DNA of 64,000 nucleotides from Aridibacter sp965216195. Lineage in GTDB: Bacteria; Acidobacteriota; Blastocatellia; Pyrinomonadales; Pyrinomonadaceae. This document shows, piece by piece, positions 27,735 to 35,393 of the stretch (its first letter is position 1; each line of letters starts with the position of its first letter). Made by a program: the position numbers and the translations under genes. The stretch covers positions 2,852,001 through 2,916,000 of the forward strand of contig OZ244151.1 in NCBI GenBank assembly GCA_965216195.1, in the 5' to 3' direction. The notes below the pieces were generated by a model. That model did no database searches, had not been told where the DNA came from, and was given only the letters and a program-made list of their open reading frames with translations.

Positions 27735-29825
27735 ATGGGAATGCTAGACGATGCCATTGATAAAGCGAGTGATGCGCTGGATGATTTAACCGGGGGACAG
27801 GAAACCTCTCAAGCTGAGGCGACTGCGGAATGGGAGAAGGACGTACAAATCACCCCGGATGAAAAAAATACAGGTGGTTCTGCAGCGCCTGATCCTACTG
27901 GCTCCGGCAAACCTGTGACGTTTGATTTTGGCATCCCGATTGAGTTTTTACATTTTGGTAAAGTTCACGCGGATCTCGGCAAGAAATTTCCGCACAAAGC
28001 ATTCGATCCGGAAAGTGCTGAAGAACCACCCGAAGGACACGCGATTATGTTTCGCGATGCATTGACTCGCGAAGCTATCACACTCTTCGCATTCGTTTCC
28101 TCGACAAAGGTTACAGTTCAAGAAGCAAATTCTTCAAAGGGTGCGCTCGCTGATGTTGCTGATATGGCAGGTGATTTGCTCGGCGGAGGTTCTGGCGGAT
28201 CGGCACCTGACCCCGCGCAGCTCGACACATTTCTTTCAGATATTCAAAGCGAGATCAAAAAGATCAACAAAGACTCAATCAAGTATCCCGATATTCACGC
28301 AGCAGGAAAAAAACTCCACGAAACGCGCGCAACCTACGTCGAATTCTGCAACAAGCTAAATGAGTTTTATATTAAGCCGCCCGACGGAATGCTTGATCAG
28401 GCCGGCGGATTAATCGCCAACGTTCCGGGCGTAGGAAATATAATGGCGACGGTAATGAGATTTGCCACCAAAATGCAGGATTTGTATCTCGCAGCTTATC
28501 TCGAACTTAGGAAAACTCATGAAAAAAGCGTTGAGGACGCGGCTCATGGTTTGACCGTTGCAGCAATAAAGGGCGAGTACAAAAAACATGAGCTTATTTA
28601 TCCTGTCTGGTTTAAGAAACGCAAAGAGGATGATGACGATGATGATGGAGGCGATGACAGCTTAATTTCTCCAGTAACGGATAAAATTGATGACGTAAAA
28701 GAAGACATCGCAAAAGAAGTAGATAAAGTATATGACTTCCTGGGTGTCAATGGCAGTCCTGATAAAACGCCCGGTTCATCAGCGCTTTCAGCGATTTTCT
28801 CGAGCATGGCTGGCGGAACTCAGACAACGCCAAACGCAACTCCCGGAGCAGCAGCGTGTATTAACGCGGGATTAGATGCGGCGATGGCGGACATCACCGG
28901 TGTTCCCGATTTTGTCAAAACGGTGATAGGTAAAGTAAATGACTTGAATCTGGCGATCCTCCAAGAAATTTACGCACGTTTGATGGCGGAAGGCATAAAA
29001 GGCGAAATCAATTCGCTCGCTGTTTACGAAGCTTCTCGGCGTGCGATGTCTCAGCACCTTTTAAACATCATGAGCGACCTCGTTAGCGGCATGGTACCCG
29101 GCGGAGATTTTGGCGTCGGTCTTCCAGGTGGTAAAAACTTAAGCGTAAAGCAATTTGCAGCAAAACTCGTTGAAGAGCATTTGAGTCAGTACGCAGACCC
29201 GATAATCAAAATTGCGATTGGCGAACTCGCCGGACAAATGGAAGCGTCACGGAAGAAAGCCGCAGAAAATGACGCGCAAACCATGGAAGTGCTGATCGGC
29301 AGACTGCCCTGGTTTACCGCGCTGATGTTCCGAAATATCTTCTTCCCTATGTGGAATATCGTTGTCGAAAAGGTCTTTGATGAGATTGCGCCGGAAGTCG
29401 CCAATGTCGTAAAAGAGATCAATAAGGTTTTGGACAAAGCCAAGGACAAGGTCGATACCGTCAGTGATTACAACGAGCGTGCTGAGGACGTTCAGGATCA
29501 GGCTGCTGCAGGCGTGAGTAGCGCAGGCGATATCCAAAAAATCAAAGACTCGGCGGAAGATAAAAGCCCTGAAGCGAAGGCGCGTGAGAAAGAGCGTGCA
29601 GCAGCCGATAAAAAGAAGAAAGATCTTGAGAGCTTTTACGAGGACAATGACAAAGATAAGATGTTCCCCGTCAGTTCGCGAGTAATAAAAGGATCGGGTG
29701 AAAAAGTAACTGAAGAAATCGAAAGCGTTTTACCGACGGCCGAAAACCCAAACCCGGGTCAAGGCGGGGAAACGCCGTCAAATGATGACTCAGATTCAAA
29801 CACAAACACGAAAGAAGGAGAATAA
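27735..29825 (+). CDS. Unrecognised 696-residue protein in vgrG-PAAR module (putative T6SS cargo)
   Basis: No family is recognised. The N-terminus is acidic with Gly/Ser-rich linkers; residues about 65-140 form a compact beta-like block (FGIPIEFLHFGKVHADLG... EGHAIMFRDALTREAITLFAFVS). The middle is helical with an Asp-rich run (about residue 300-310) and a Gly/Thr/Pro linker. Near residues 525-560 there is a hydrophobic segment (WFTALMFRNIFFPMWNIVV) that could insert in a membrane. The last 150 residues are a charged coiled coil and a Ser/Asn/Asp tail. No signal peptide. It ends 3 nt before the PAAR gene, so delivery by the spike is the favoured inference; a toxin activity is not shown. Confidence 0.7.
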   Translation: MGMLDDAIDKASDALDDLTGGQETSQAEATAEWEKDVQITPDEKNTGGSAAPDPTGSGKPVTFDFGIPIEFLHFGKVHADLGKKFPHKAFDPESAEEPPEGHAIMFRDALTREAITLFAFVSSTKVTVQEANSSKGALADVADMAGDLLGGGSGGSAPDPAQLDTFLSDIQSEIKKINKDSIKYPDIHAAGKKLHETRATYVEFCNKLNEFYIKPPDGMLDQAGGLIANVPGVGNIMATVMRFATKMQDLYLAAYLELRKTHEKSVEDAAHGLTVAAIKGEYKKHELIYPVWFKKRKEDDDDDDGGDDSLISPVTDKIDDVKEDIAKEVDKVYDFLGVNGSPDKTPGSSALSAIFSSMAGGTQTTPNATPGAAACINAGLDAAMADITGVPDFVKTVIGKVNDLNLAILQEIYARLMAEGIKGEINSLAVYEASRRAMSQHLLNIMSDLVSGMVPGGDFGVGLPGGKNLSVKQFAAKLVEEHLSQYADPIIKIAIGELAGQMEASRKKAAENDAQTMEVLIGRLPWFTALMFRNIFFPMWNIVVEKVFDEIAPEVANVVKEINKVLDKAKDKVDTVSDYNERAEDVQDQAAAGVSSAGDIQKIKDSAEDKSPEAKAREKERAAADKKKKDLESFYEDNDKDKMFPVSSRVIKGSGEKVTEEIESVLPTAENPNPGQGGETPSNDDSDSNTNTKEGE

Positions 29826-29828
29826 TTA

Positions 29829-30284
29829 ATGCCGACAGGACCAGCCGCGAGAACTACGGATATGAGCGCACATCCCGTGCCGGGCGCACTTGCTCCGGGA
29901 CCGGGATGTCCGACAGTTTTGATAGGTTATCTTCCCGCTTGGCGAGGAATAAACCCTGCAGCTGCTGCGGGTTTGCAAGCCGCAAAAATTTCGTCTGAAT
30001 CCACACTTACCGCGGCGTCCGGAACACCCGGATATCCAGCGGCACTTGCTGCCGCCGCAACTGCGATGTCCTCCGCGATTATGGCGGCTGCCGGAGGAGC
30101 TGATATCCACGCTTGTACGACACCTACTCCTGCGCCTCATGGTCCTGGAGTTGTCATCAACCCATCAGCAACCGTGATCATCGGCGGGCTTGGTGCTGCC
30201 CGTATGGGGGACACTATAATCGAAGCAATCGGACCACCAAACTCAATAGTAAAAGGTGAACCAACAGTAATTATTGGGGGTTAA
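29829..30284 (+). CDS. PAAR-domain spike-tip protein
   Basis: A 151-residue PAAR-family protein that sharpens the VgrG spike and can attach effectors. It has the expected Pro/Gly-rich repeated beta turns: MPTGPAARTTDMSAHPVPGALAPG, later GADIHACTTPTPAPHGPGVV, SATVIIGGLGAARMGDTI and a terminal EPTVIIGG. An Ala-rich stretch (about 42-85) is inserted between the first and later PAAR motifs, as in the DUF4280/PAAR-like forms. The ATG is preceded by AAGGAG and lies 3 nt after the unknown cargo gene. The next gene is convergent, so it closes the T6SS locus without an adjacent immunity gene. Confidence 0.85.
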   Translation: MPTGPAARTTDMSAHPVPGALAPGPGCPTVLIGYLPAWRGINPAAAAGLQAAKISSESTLTAASGTPGYPAALAAAATAMSSAIMAAAGGADIHACTTPTPAPHGPGVVINPSATVIIGGLGAARMGDTIIEAIGPPNSIVKGEPTVIIGG

Positions 30285-30321
30285 ATAATGAACAAGATTC
30301 CAGATTAATTCGCTCGTTAAC

Positions 30322-31704
30322 TTAAGGTCTTGTCATCGCTTCGGGGTCAATCAGATCATCGAATTTTTCGCCATCTAAAATTCCTAATTCGATAGCTGAT
30401 TCGCGCAGTTTAATTCCCTTCTTGTGCGCATTCTTCGCGATCTTCGATGCCGCATCATAACCGATGTGTTGATTGAGCGCAGTGACCAGCATAAGTGAAT
30501 CATTCAAATATTCATCAATTTGTTCGCGGTTTAACTCAATTCCTGCAATGCAATAATCAACAAAACCATGACACGCATCATGTATCAAACGCACTGAATG
30601 CAGGAAATTGTGAATCATCACAGGTTTGAAAACGTTGAGCTCGAAATTCCCCTGAGAGCCAGCAAACCCAATAGCTGCATCATTTCCCATTACCTGCGCG
30701 GCAACCATTGTCATCGCTTCGGATTGCGTAGGATTTACCTTTCCCGGCATTATCGAACTTCCGGGCTCATTTTCGGGTAGGACTAATTCTCCCAGCCCAC
30801 AACGCGGTCCCGAACCAAGCCAACGGACATCATTTGCTATCTTCATCAAGCTTGCGGCAAGAGTTTTTAGAGCGCCCGAGGCAAAAACAATTTCGTCGTG
30901 GGCTGAAAGCGCCGCGAATTTATTTGGATGAGCCTTAAACTCAAGCCCCGTAATTTTTGAGATTTCTAAAGCAGCTCGATCTGAAAACTCGGGATGCGCG
31001 TTTAGCCCGGTTCCGACGGCGGTTCCCCCAATCGCAAGATCAAGCAACCCTTCCATTACTTGTTTCAACCGCTCAATATCTCTCTCGATCAAACTTGCCC
31101 AGCCGCCGAATTCCTGCCCAACGGTTAAAGGAGTCGCATCCTGCAAATGGGTTCTACCGATTTTAACGACGTCTTCAAATTGCTTCGCCTTTGCGTCGAT
31201 CGCATCGTAAACTTTTTGTACGCGCGGAATTAGTTTCGTCATCTGCTCCGCTGCAGCAATGTACATCGCCGTTGGAAAAGTATCGTTTGAAGACTGCGAT
31301 TTATTTACGTCGTCGTTTGGATGAATTGGCGTTTTCGAACCCATCTCGCCGCCGGCAATTTCAATCGCGCGGTTTGAGATGACCTCATTGGCGTTCATAT
31401 TCGTCTGCGTTCCCGAGCCCGTCTGCCAAACTCTCAGCGGAAAATGCTCGTCGAGCTTCCCTTCGATCACCTCATCGGCAGCCTGCGAAATCAAATCGCG
31501 TTTATCCTCCGGTAACTTACCAAGATCGCAGTTCACAATCGCACACGCCTTCTTCAAAATTCCAAGCGCCCTAATCATCTCGCGCGGCATCACATCAAAG
31601 CCTATGTTGAAATGATGCAAACTCCTCTGTGTCTGCGCTCCCCAATATTTATCCGATGGCACTTCAATCTGACCCATCGAATCCGTTTCAATACGTGTTT
31701 TCAT
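30322..31704 (-). CDS. fumC: Class II fumarate hydratase
   Basis: A 460-residue iron-independent fumarase of the aspartase/fumarase superfamily, interconverting fumarate and malate in the TCA cycle. The family signature GSSIMPGKVNPTQ is present, with TNMNANEVISNRA, and GRTHLQDATPLTVGQEFGGW. Length matches FumC (about 460). The start ATG at 31704 fits the usual N-terminus (RIETDSMGQIEVPSDKYWGAQTQRS). It is convergent with the T6SS locus, 37 nt from the PAAR stop. Confidence 0.96.
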   Translation of the reverse strand: MKTRIETDSMGQIEVPSDKYWGAQTQRSLHHFNIGFDVMPREMIRALGILKKACAIVNCDLGKLPEDKRDLISQAADEVIEGKLDEHFPLRVWQTGSGTQTNMNANEVISNRAIEIAGGEMGSKTPIHPNDDVNKSQSSNDTFPTAMYIAAAEQMTKLIPRVQKVYDAIDAKAKQFEDVVKIGRTHLQDATPLTVGQEFGGWASLIERDIERLKQVMEGLLDLAIGGTAVGTGLNAHPEFSDRAALEISKITGLEFKAHPNKFAALSAHDEIVFASGALKTLAASLMKIANDVRWLGSGPRCGLGELVLPENEPGSSIMPGKVNPTQSEAMTMVAAQVMGNDAAIGFAGSQGNFELNVFKPVMIHNFLHSVRLIHDACHGFVDYCIAGIELNREQIDEYLNDSLMLVTALNQHIGYDAASKIAKNAHKKGIKLRESAIELGILDGEKFDDLIDPEAMTRP

Positions 31705-31752
31705 AGGAATATCTGATTCACATATTATTAGATCAGGATTTATAGTTTCTCG

Positions 31753-32505
31753 CTATTTCGATAAAGATGTCGCTGACTTTTGTCCCGGAACGATTATATA
31801 TTTCTCCGTTGCAAACCAAATATTGTCTTCCTCATCAGACCTCTTTTTTTTAAAAAGGAGGCTAATTCGATTTTTTGAAATTCCATGATTCTTTGAAAGC
31901 GATTTTTGTAAATCCTTAAAAATCTTTTTTGGATTATCCCAACCCGATCGTTTTTTCCATCTACCTGTTTCGGTTACCTCATATCTCAGCGAATATTCGG
32001 GATTTTCTTTTAATATCTTGCCAAGCCAGGACCTATCAGAAAAATCTTTGGTCGGACCCATGGGTTCACATCCCAAACAGCTTTTACTAAATAAGTATTC
32101 GCCTGATAAGCTGGAAAAATCTGGATCAAATTTCTCAAATTTGGGCAGTTTGTCATTTTTGCCAATTATCCATAACCGAGTAAGAAATTTGGTTTTGCCC
32201 TTTGCAATTGCAAATGAAATATTAAATTCATCGTAACCCCTTAATCGATAATAGTGTTTAACGGAACGTATGTATCCCTTAACATTCCCAATTTGCTGCA
32301 TGTCTTCACCTGTATAAATAACAACAAGCCCTCTCGAACCTTTAGTTTCATTGAGGGTTATCAGTAAGTTGTCATGCCGAGCTCCTTCATCGCATCCGCC
32401 TATTACTCCAAATTCATCAACCAACGCTTGTGAAAATGTGATCGAAGAAAAAAGTAAAAAAGTTAGTAATAGCGGAAATGTCCTAAATTTTTGTTCGCAA
32501 TTCAT
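31753..32505 (-). CDS. Secreted hypothetical protein
   Basis: A 250-residue protein with a clear N-terminal signal peptide (basic start, hydrophobic FPLLLTFLLFSSITFSQA core, cleavage near residue 25). The mature part has mixed strands, a CLGCEP cysteine pair near residue 145, and a Lys-rich end. Repeated phrasing such as LVVIYTGEDMQQIGNVKGYIRSVKHYYRLRGY does not match a family I know. Probably exported to the periplasm. It is transcribed in the same direction as fumC, 48 nt away, but a functional link is not evident. Confidence 0.6.
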   Translation of the reverse strand: MNCEQKFRTFPLLLTFLLFSSITFSQALVDEFGVIGGCDEGARHDNLLITLNETKGSRGLVVIYTGEDMQQIGNVKGYIRSVKHYYRLRGYDEFNISFAIAKGKTKFLTRLWIIGKNDKLPKFEKFDPDFSSLSGEYLFSKSCLGCEPMGPTKDFSDRSWLGKILKENPEYSLRYEVTETGRWKKRSGWDNPKKIFKDLQKSLSKNHGISKNRISLLFKKKRSDEEDNIWFATEKYIIVPGQKSATSLSK

Positions 32506-32563
32506 TTCGATATTCTATCAAACTTTGCGGGTGATGACCGTACCGTTCTGTTTCTACACCTCG

Positions 32564-32646
32564 GTGTCAGTAGCCCAAGCGTCAGCGCGGGCTCCCTCTG
32601 TCCTAAAAACACCACAAGCCTTCCCTTATGGTCAGGCTACTGACAC
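32564..32646. repeat. REP-like palindromic element with long-range inverted arms
   Basis: GTGTCAGTAGCC (32564-32575) is perfectly reverse-complementary to GGCTACTGACAC (32635-32646). Between the arms is a smaller palindrome (AGCCC...GGGCT). This is the first part of a 431-nt gene-free stretch (32506-32936) made mostly of related repeats; open frames across it are not credible genes. Confidence 0.7.
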
Positions 32647-32695
32647 GTGTTTTGCTTTCAAGTGTCCGTAGCCCAAACGTCAGTGCGGACGCTCG
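32616..32695 (+). repeat. 80-nt direct repeat, copy 1
   Basis: This 80-nt stretch recurs at 32763-32842 with about five differences, an offset of 147 nt. It carries the GGCTACTGACACGTG core and a GTCCGTAGCCCAAACGTCAG half that is itself an imperfect inverted form of the core. No gene or mobile-element protein is attached. Confidence 0.8.
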
Positions 32696-32762
32696 CCAAT
32701 GCCTGGGCTTAGCATCGAAAATTGTCGTCACAGTTAAATGCCTAAATTATGCTCCTGCACCG

Positions 32763-32842
32763 AAGCCCTCCCTTATGGTCAGGCTACTGACACGTGTTTT
32801 GCTTTCATGTGTCCGTAGACCAAACGTCAGTGCGGGCTCTCG
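32763..32842 (+). repeat. 80-nt direct repeat, copy 2
   Basis: Second copy of the 80-nt intergenic element (about 94% identical by eye to 32616-32695). The sequence between copies, 32696-32762, is unrelated and unremarkable. The stretch ends about 95 nt before the next gene start. Confidence 0.8.
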
Positions 32843-32936
32843 TTTCACTCAAAGCTAAGCAGTCTCAAACCCGCAACCAACCCCCTGGAATATCTTGACA
32901 GTTGTTCCCAACGAAAACTACCCTAGATATCAAAAC

Positions 32937-34292
32937 ATGGAAAATCTCAGACTCCTCTTCCAAATCTATTATCGTCCCGCGTCCGGGTTTAGCGAAATCA
33001 TGGACAAAGGTAGCTGGGCTTTTGCGGCAATTGCCGTTTTGCTAGTTTCATTCGCGTTTCAATATGCCGTCAACTCAAAGATAATGCAAACCTATGAAGT
33101 TTCCCAAATGGACTACATCCTGCAGAATCCTGCGATAACCGATTCTTCTAAGGATGACGGTCTGCACAGCGAGGCAGCTCTTGACGAGGCAAGGTATCTT
33201 GCAAACGTCGATATCGAGAACGAACTCAAACGCGAGCGGCGTCCCTTTCCGATTCTCGGAAAGAATATCTTTTGGTTCTTTTCGTTTTACGCAAGTTTCT
33301 TCGCTCCGCTGATAAATCTCTCACTATTCTACATACCTGCATCGATTGTCTTACTTAGCTTATTCGCTTCACTTGGAAACCCTGGTGTAGTCCTGCGGCG
33401 TGATTATGGAGTTTTTGCAACGTGCACGCTGATGGCTTGGGTCGCAGCGCACCTGATATTCGCAATAGCAGCCTTAATTATATATTCACAGCCGGTAGAC
33501 GCGTCGCTTCACCTGGGCTTTTGGATTGCAAGCGGTCTGATTTTTGGCGTGCTAATGATCTTCGCGATGCGAACTGTTTTTGGTGTCGAATACGGTGCGG
33601 CCCTTGCGACTGTCGCAATTTCGTGGGTTTTTTATTGCCTAGGTTCGTACGTGTCGCAGCTTATTTCGCCTTGGTTTTTCTCACCTTTCCTCTTGATTTT
33701 TGCCGTCGCGTATTTTGGCGGATTTTTGGGAAGCGAGGTTCGAGGAGTTGGAAATTCTATGAGGCAAAGGCGCGATTTCAAACGCTATTTGCACAACTCT
33801 ACCGTTAATCCAAACGATGCGGATGCACATGTCCAGCTGGGATTGATTTACAAAAAGAGGCGGCAGGACGAAAAGGCGTTAGAGCACTTCACAAAGGCAT
33901 TTGAGATCGACAATGAGGAGATCGACGCCAACTACGAACTGGGTATAATCGCCCGACAAAATGCAGATCTTCAAAAAGCCATCGAACATTTTTCAGTCGT
34001 TGTCGAGCAAAACGAAAAATATTCCTTAAGCGAAATTTGGCGAGAAATTGGCGCTACCTATCTAGAAGCCGATATGTATGATGAAGCGCGTTCGGCGCTT
34101 GAAAAATTTGAGTTAAAACGTCCGTTTGATCCTGAGGGTCTCTACTATTTTGGGATGCTACTTAAAAAAGAGGGCATGACCTCAGAGGCTGGCGAAATGT
34201 TTGACCGAGCTGTTGAGGCGGTGAAGACAGCACCCTATTATCGCCGCGGTGAGTTAAACAAATGGGCGCGTTTGGCGAAAAAGGAAATTTAG
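32937..34292 (+). CDS. Multi-pass membrane protein with TPR tail (YIP1-like + TPR)
   Basis: A 451-residue protein. The N-terminal 290 residues contain about six membrane helices (first near 25-45, then 100-140, 150-180, 195-220, 225-250, 258-280) with the layout of bacterial YIP1-family proteins (LRLLFQIYYRPASGFSEI start). Residues about 300-450 form at least three TPR repeats (DAHVQLGLIYKKRRQDEKALEHFTKAFEID, then ANYELGIIARQNADLQKAIEHF), presumably cytoplasmic and protein-binding. ATG 32937 is preferred; a TTG at 32895 adds 14 residues that do not look like protein. Function unknown. Confidence 0.75.
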   Translation: MENLRLLFQIYYRPASGFSEIMDKGSWAFAAIAVLLVSFAFQYAVNSKIMQTYEVSQMDYILQNPAITDSSKDDGLHSEAALDEARYLANVDIENELKRERRPFPILGKNIFWFFSFYASFFAPLINLSLFYIPASIVLLSLFASLGNPGVVLRRDYGVFATCTLMAWVAAHLIFAIAALIIYSQPVDASLHLGFWIASGLIFGVLMIFAMRTVFGVEYGAALATVAISWVFYCLGSYVSQLISPWFFSPFLLIFAVAYFGGFLGSEVRGVGNSMRQRRDFKRYLHNSTVNPNDADAHVQLGLIYKKRRQDEKALEHFTKAFEIDNEEIDANYELGIIARQNADLQKAIEHFSVVVEQNEKYSLSEIWREIGATYLEADMYDEARSALEKFELKRPFDPEGLYYFGMLLKKEGMTSEAGEMFDRAVEAVKTAPYYRRGELNKWARLAKKEI

Positions 34293-34314
34293 CAATAAAA
34301 ATACCGATACAGCT

Positions 34315-34352
34315 CTCGTGCCCTCCTTCACAATCGGGCTACTGGCACGCAT
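34315..34352. repeat. Solo fragment of the REP-like element
   Basis: CGGGCTACTGGCACGC here resembles CAGGCTACTGACACGT in the 32.6-kb repeats, including a preceding GCCCTCCTTC-like segment. It lies between two convergent genes and supplies the TAG stop of the minus-strand methyltransferase, so the element has landed at, or reshaped, a gene end. Confidence 0.55.
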
Positions 34353-35010
34353 ATCTCACGACAAACCTCTTTATCGGCTCCTCTTCATCACCAGAGTATT
34401 CATTACGCGAAATTTGCCGTAAACCATTTTCCTCAAATCGGGACAGATCGTTTGGCGAAAGTGCCCAAGGAAGCTCGGTTGGCTCCTCGCCGTTCTCACG
34501 GTGACGTTCAACGACGACCAGTTCGCCACCTTCCGCCACAAAACCCGCGATCGCGTCAATCGATTTTTCTCGCAAAGCCAACGGCAATGCCTGGACGGTG
34601 TAAACTTCAAGCACAAAATCGAAATCATTCTTCCATTCATCCGGCGGATCAAATAAATCCGCAACGCGAAAGTCGATGTTCGTATCGGCGTGAATTTTCT
34701 TCGCCCATACGATCGCCGTAGCAGAAACGTCAAACGCCACAACGTCGAAACCCAAATCATCAAGATATTTAGCGTCGTCGCCCAAACCACAGCCAATCAC
34801 AAGCGCACCACGATTTTCACCTTTTAAATCGACGCTTTCAGCCCACTCAACCAAAAACTTATTTGGTTCGAGATCTGCCCAGGGGATTTGTTCATAATCA
34901 CCCGCGGCTTCCGAGTAGAGCGCGTCAAACCAGCCGGTTGCATCGCCATCTTCTAAGTATTCTTGAGCGATTCGCTTGGCATTTTCTCTAATCGCTTCTT
35001 CGTTTTTCAT
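34339..35010 (-). CDS. SAM-dependent methyltransferase (class I)
   Basis: A 223-residue cytoplasmic methyltransferase. Motif I is ALVIGCGLGDDAKYL, motif post-I is VVAFDVSATAIVWAKK, and DFVLEVYTVQALP corresponds to motif II, with a GELVVVERH strand later. The N-terminal WFDALYSEAAGDYEQIPWADLEPN region is like small-molecule (thiopurine/tellurite-type) methyltransferases. The acceptor is unknown. ATG at 35010 is preferred to TTG at 35034; the ribosome site is weak. Its stop codon is inside a REP-like fragment. Confidence 0.85.
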   Translation of the reverse strand: MKNEEAIRENAKRIAQEYLEDGDATGWFDALYSEAAGDYEQIPWADLEPNKFLVEWAESVDLKGENRGALVIGCGLGDDAKYLDDLGFDVVAFDVSATAIVWAKKIHADTNIDFRVADLFDPPDEWKNDFDFVLEVYTVQALPLALREKSIDAIAGFVAEGGELVVVERHRENGEEPTELPWALSPNDLSRFEENGLRQISRNEYSGDEEEPIKRFVVRYACQ

Positions 35011-35067
35011 AACTAAAGAGTAAGTTTGTTGCAAAAAATAAATATCTAAAAAAATCTGTTCCTGTAG

Positions 35068-35087
35068 CCACGTCGTTTACGGCGTGG
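35068..35087. repeat. Hairpin in 383-nt gene-free stretch
   Basis: CCACGTCG (35068-35075) and CGGCGTGG (35080-35087) form an 8-bp stem with one G-T pair and a TTTA loop. The surrounding gene-free stretch 35011-35393 also has a GCCCCTACAGGGC hairpin near 35166 and a CCCGCA...TACGGG arm pair near 35202-35225. They look like dispersed palindromic elements rather than a gene; no open frame of interest is present. Confidence 0.5.
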
Positions 35088-35322
35088 TTGTTTGCCGAAA
35101 ACGACCTGAGGGCGTTTTAACCTCCTTACTTGTCACTTAAGCTTCCAACGATTCCTGTTCTGTCGCCCCTACAGGGCTCCATCTTTTTTTTCTACTTAAA
35201 CCCGCACTCCGCTTCGCTTCATACGGGGCTATCATCTGCCGTCATCTTCGATGACTCGACATTCCAAAGCACAAGAATTTAGACCTTAAAAACAAATCTT
35301 ACATCAGTTTCCACAAGCCAAC

Positions 35323-35351
35323 TAGCTTCAAGCACCCGGACTACTTATAAT
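35323..35351 (+). promoter_or_regulatory. Possible lpdA promoter
   Basis: A consensus -10 TATAAT at 35346-35351 lies 42 nt before the lpdA start. The matching -35 (TAGCTT, 35323-35328, spacer 17) is poor, so the assignment rests mainly on the -10 and position. Confidence 0.4.
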
Positions 35352-35393
35352 GTTTAATTTGCAATATTAAATTTACGTTTTTAAGAGGAACAA

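Noticed and set aside
32351..32858. Plus-strand open frames of 106 and 76 codons over the repeat cluster
   Set aside because: They arise from the direct and inverted repeats, repeat the same peptide twice, lack ribosome sites and resemble no protein.
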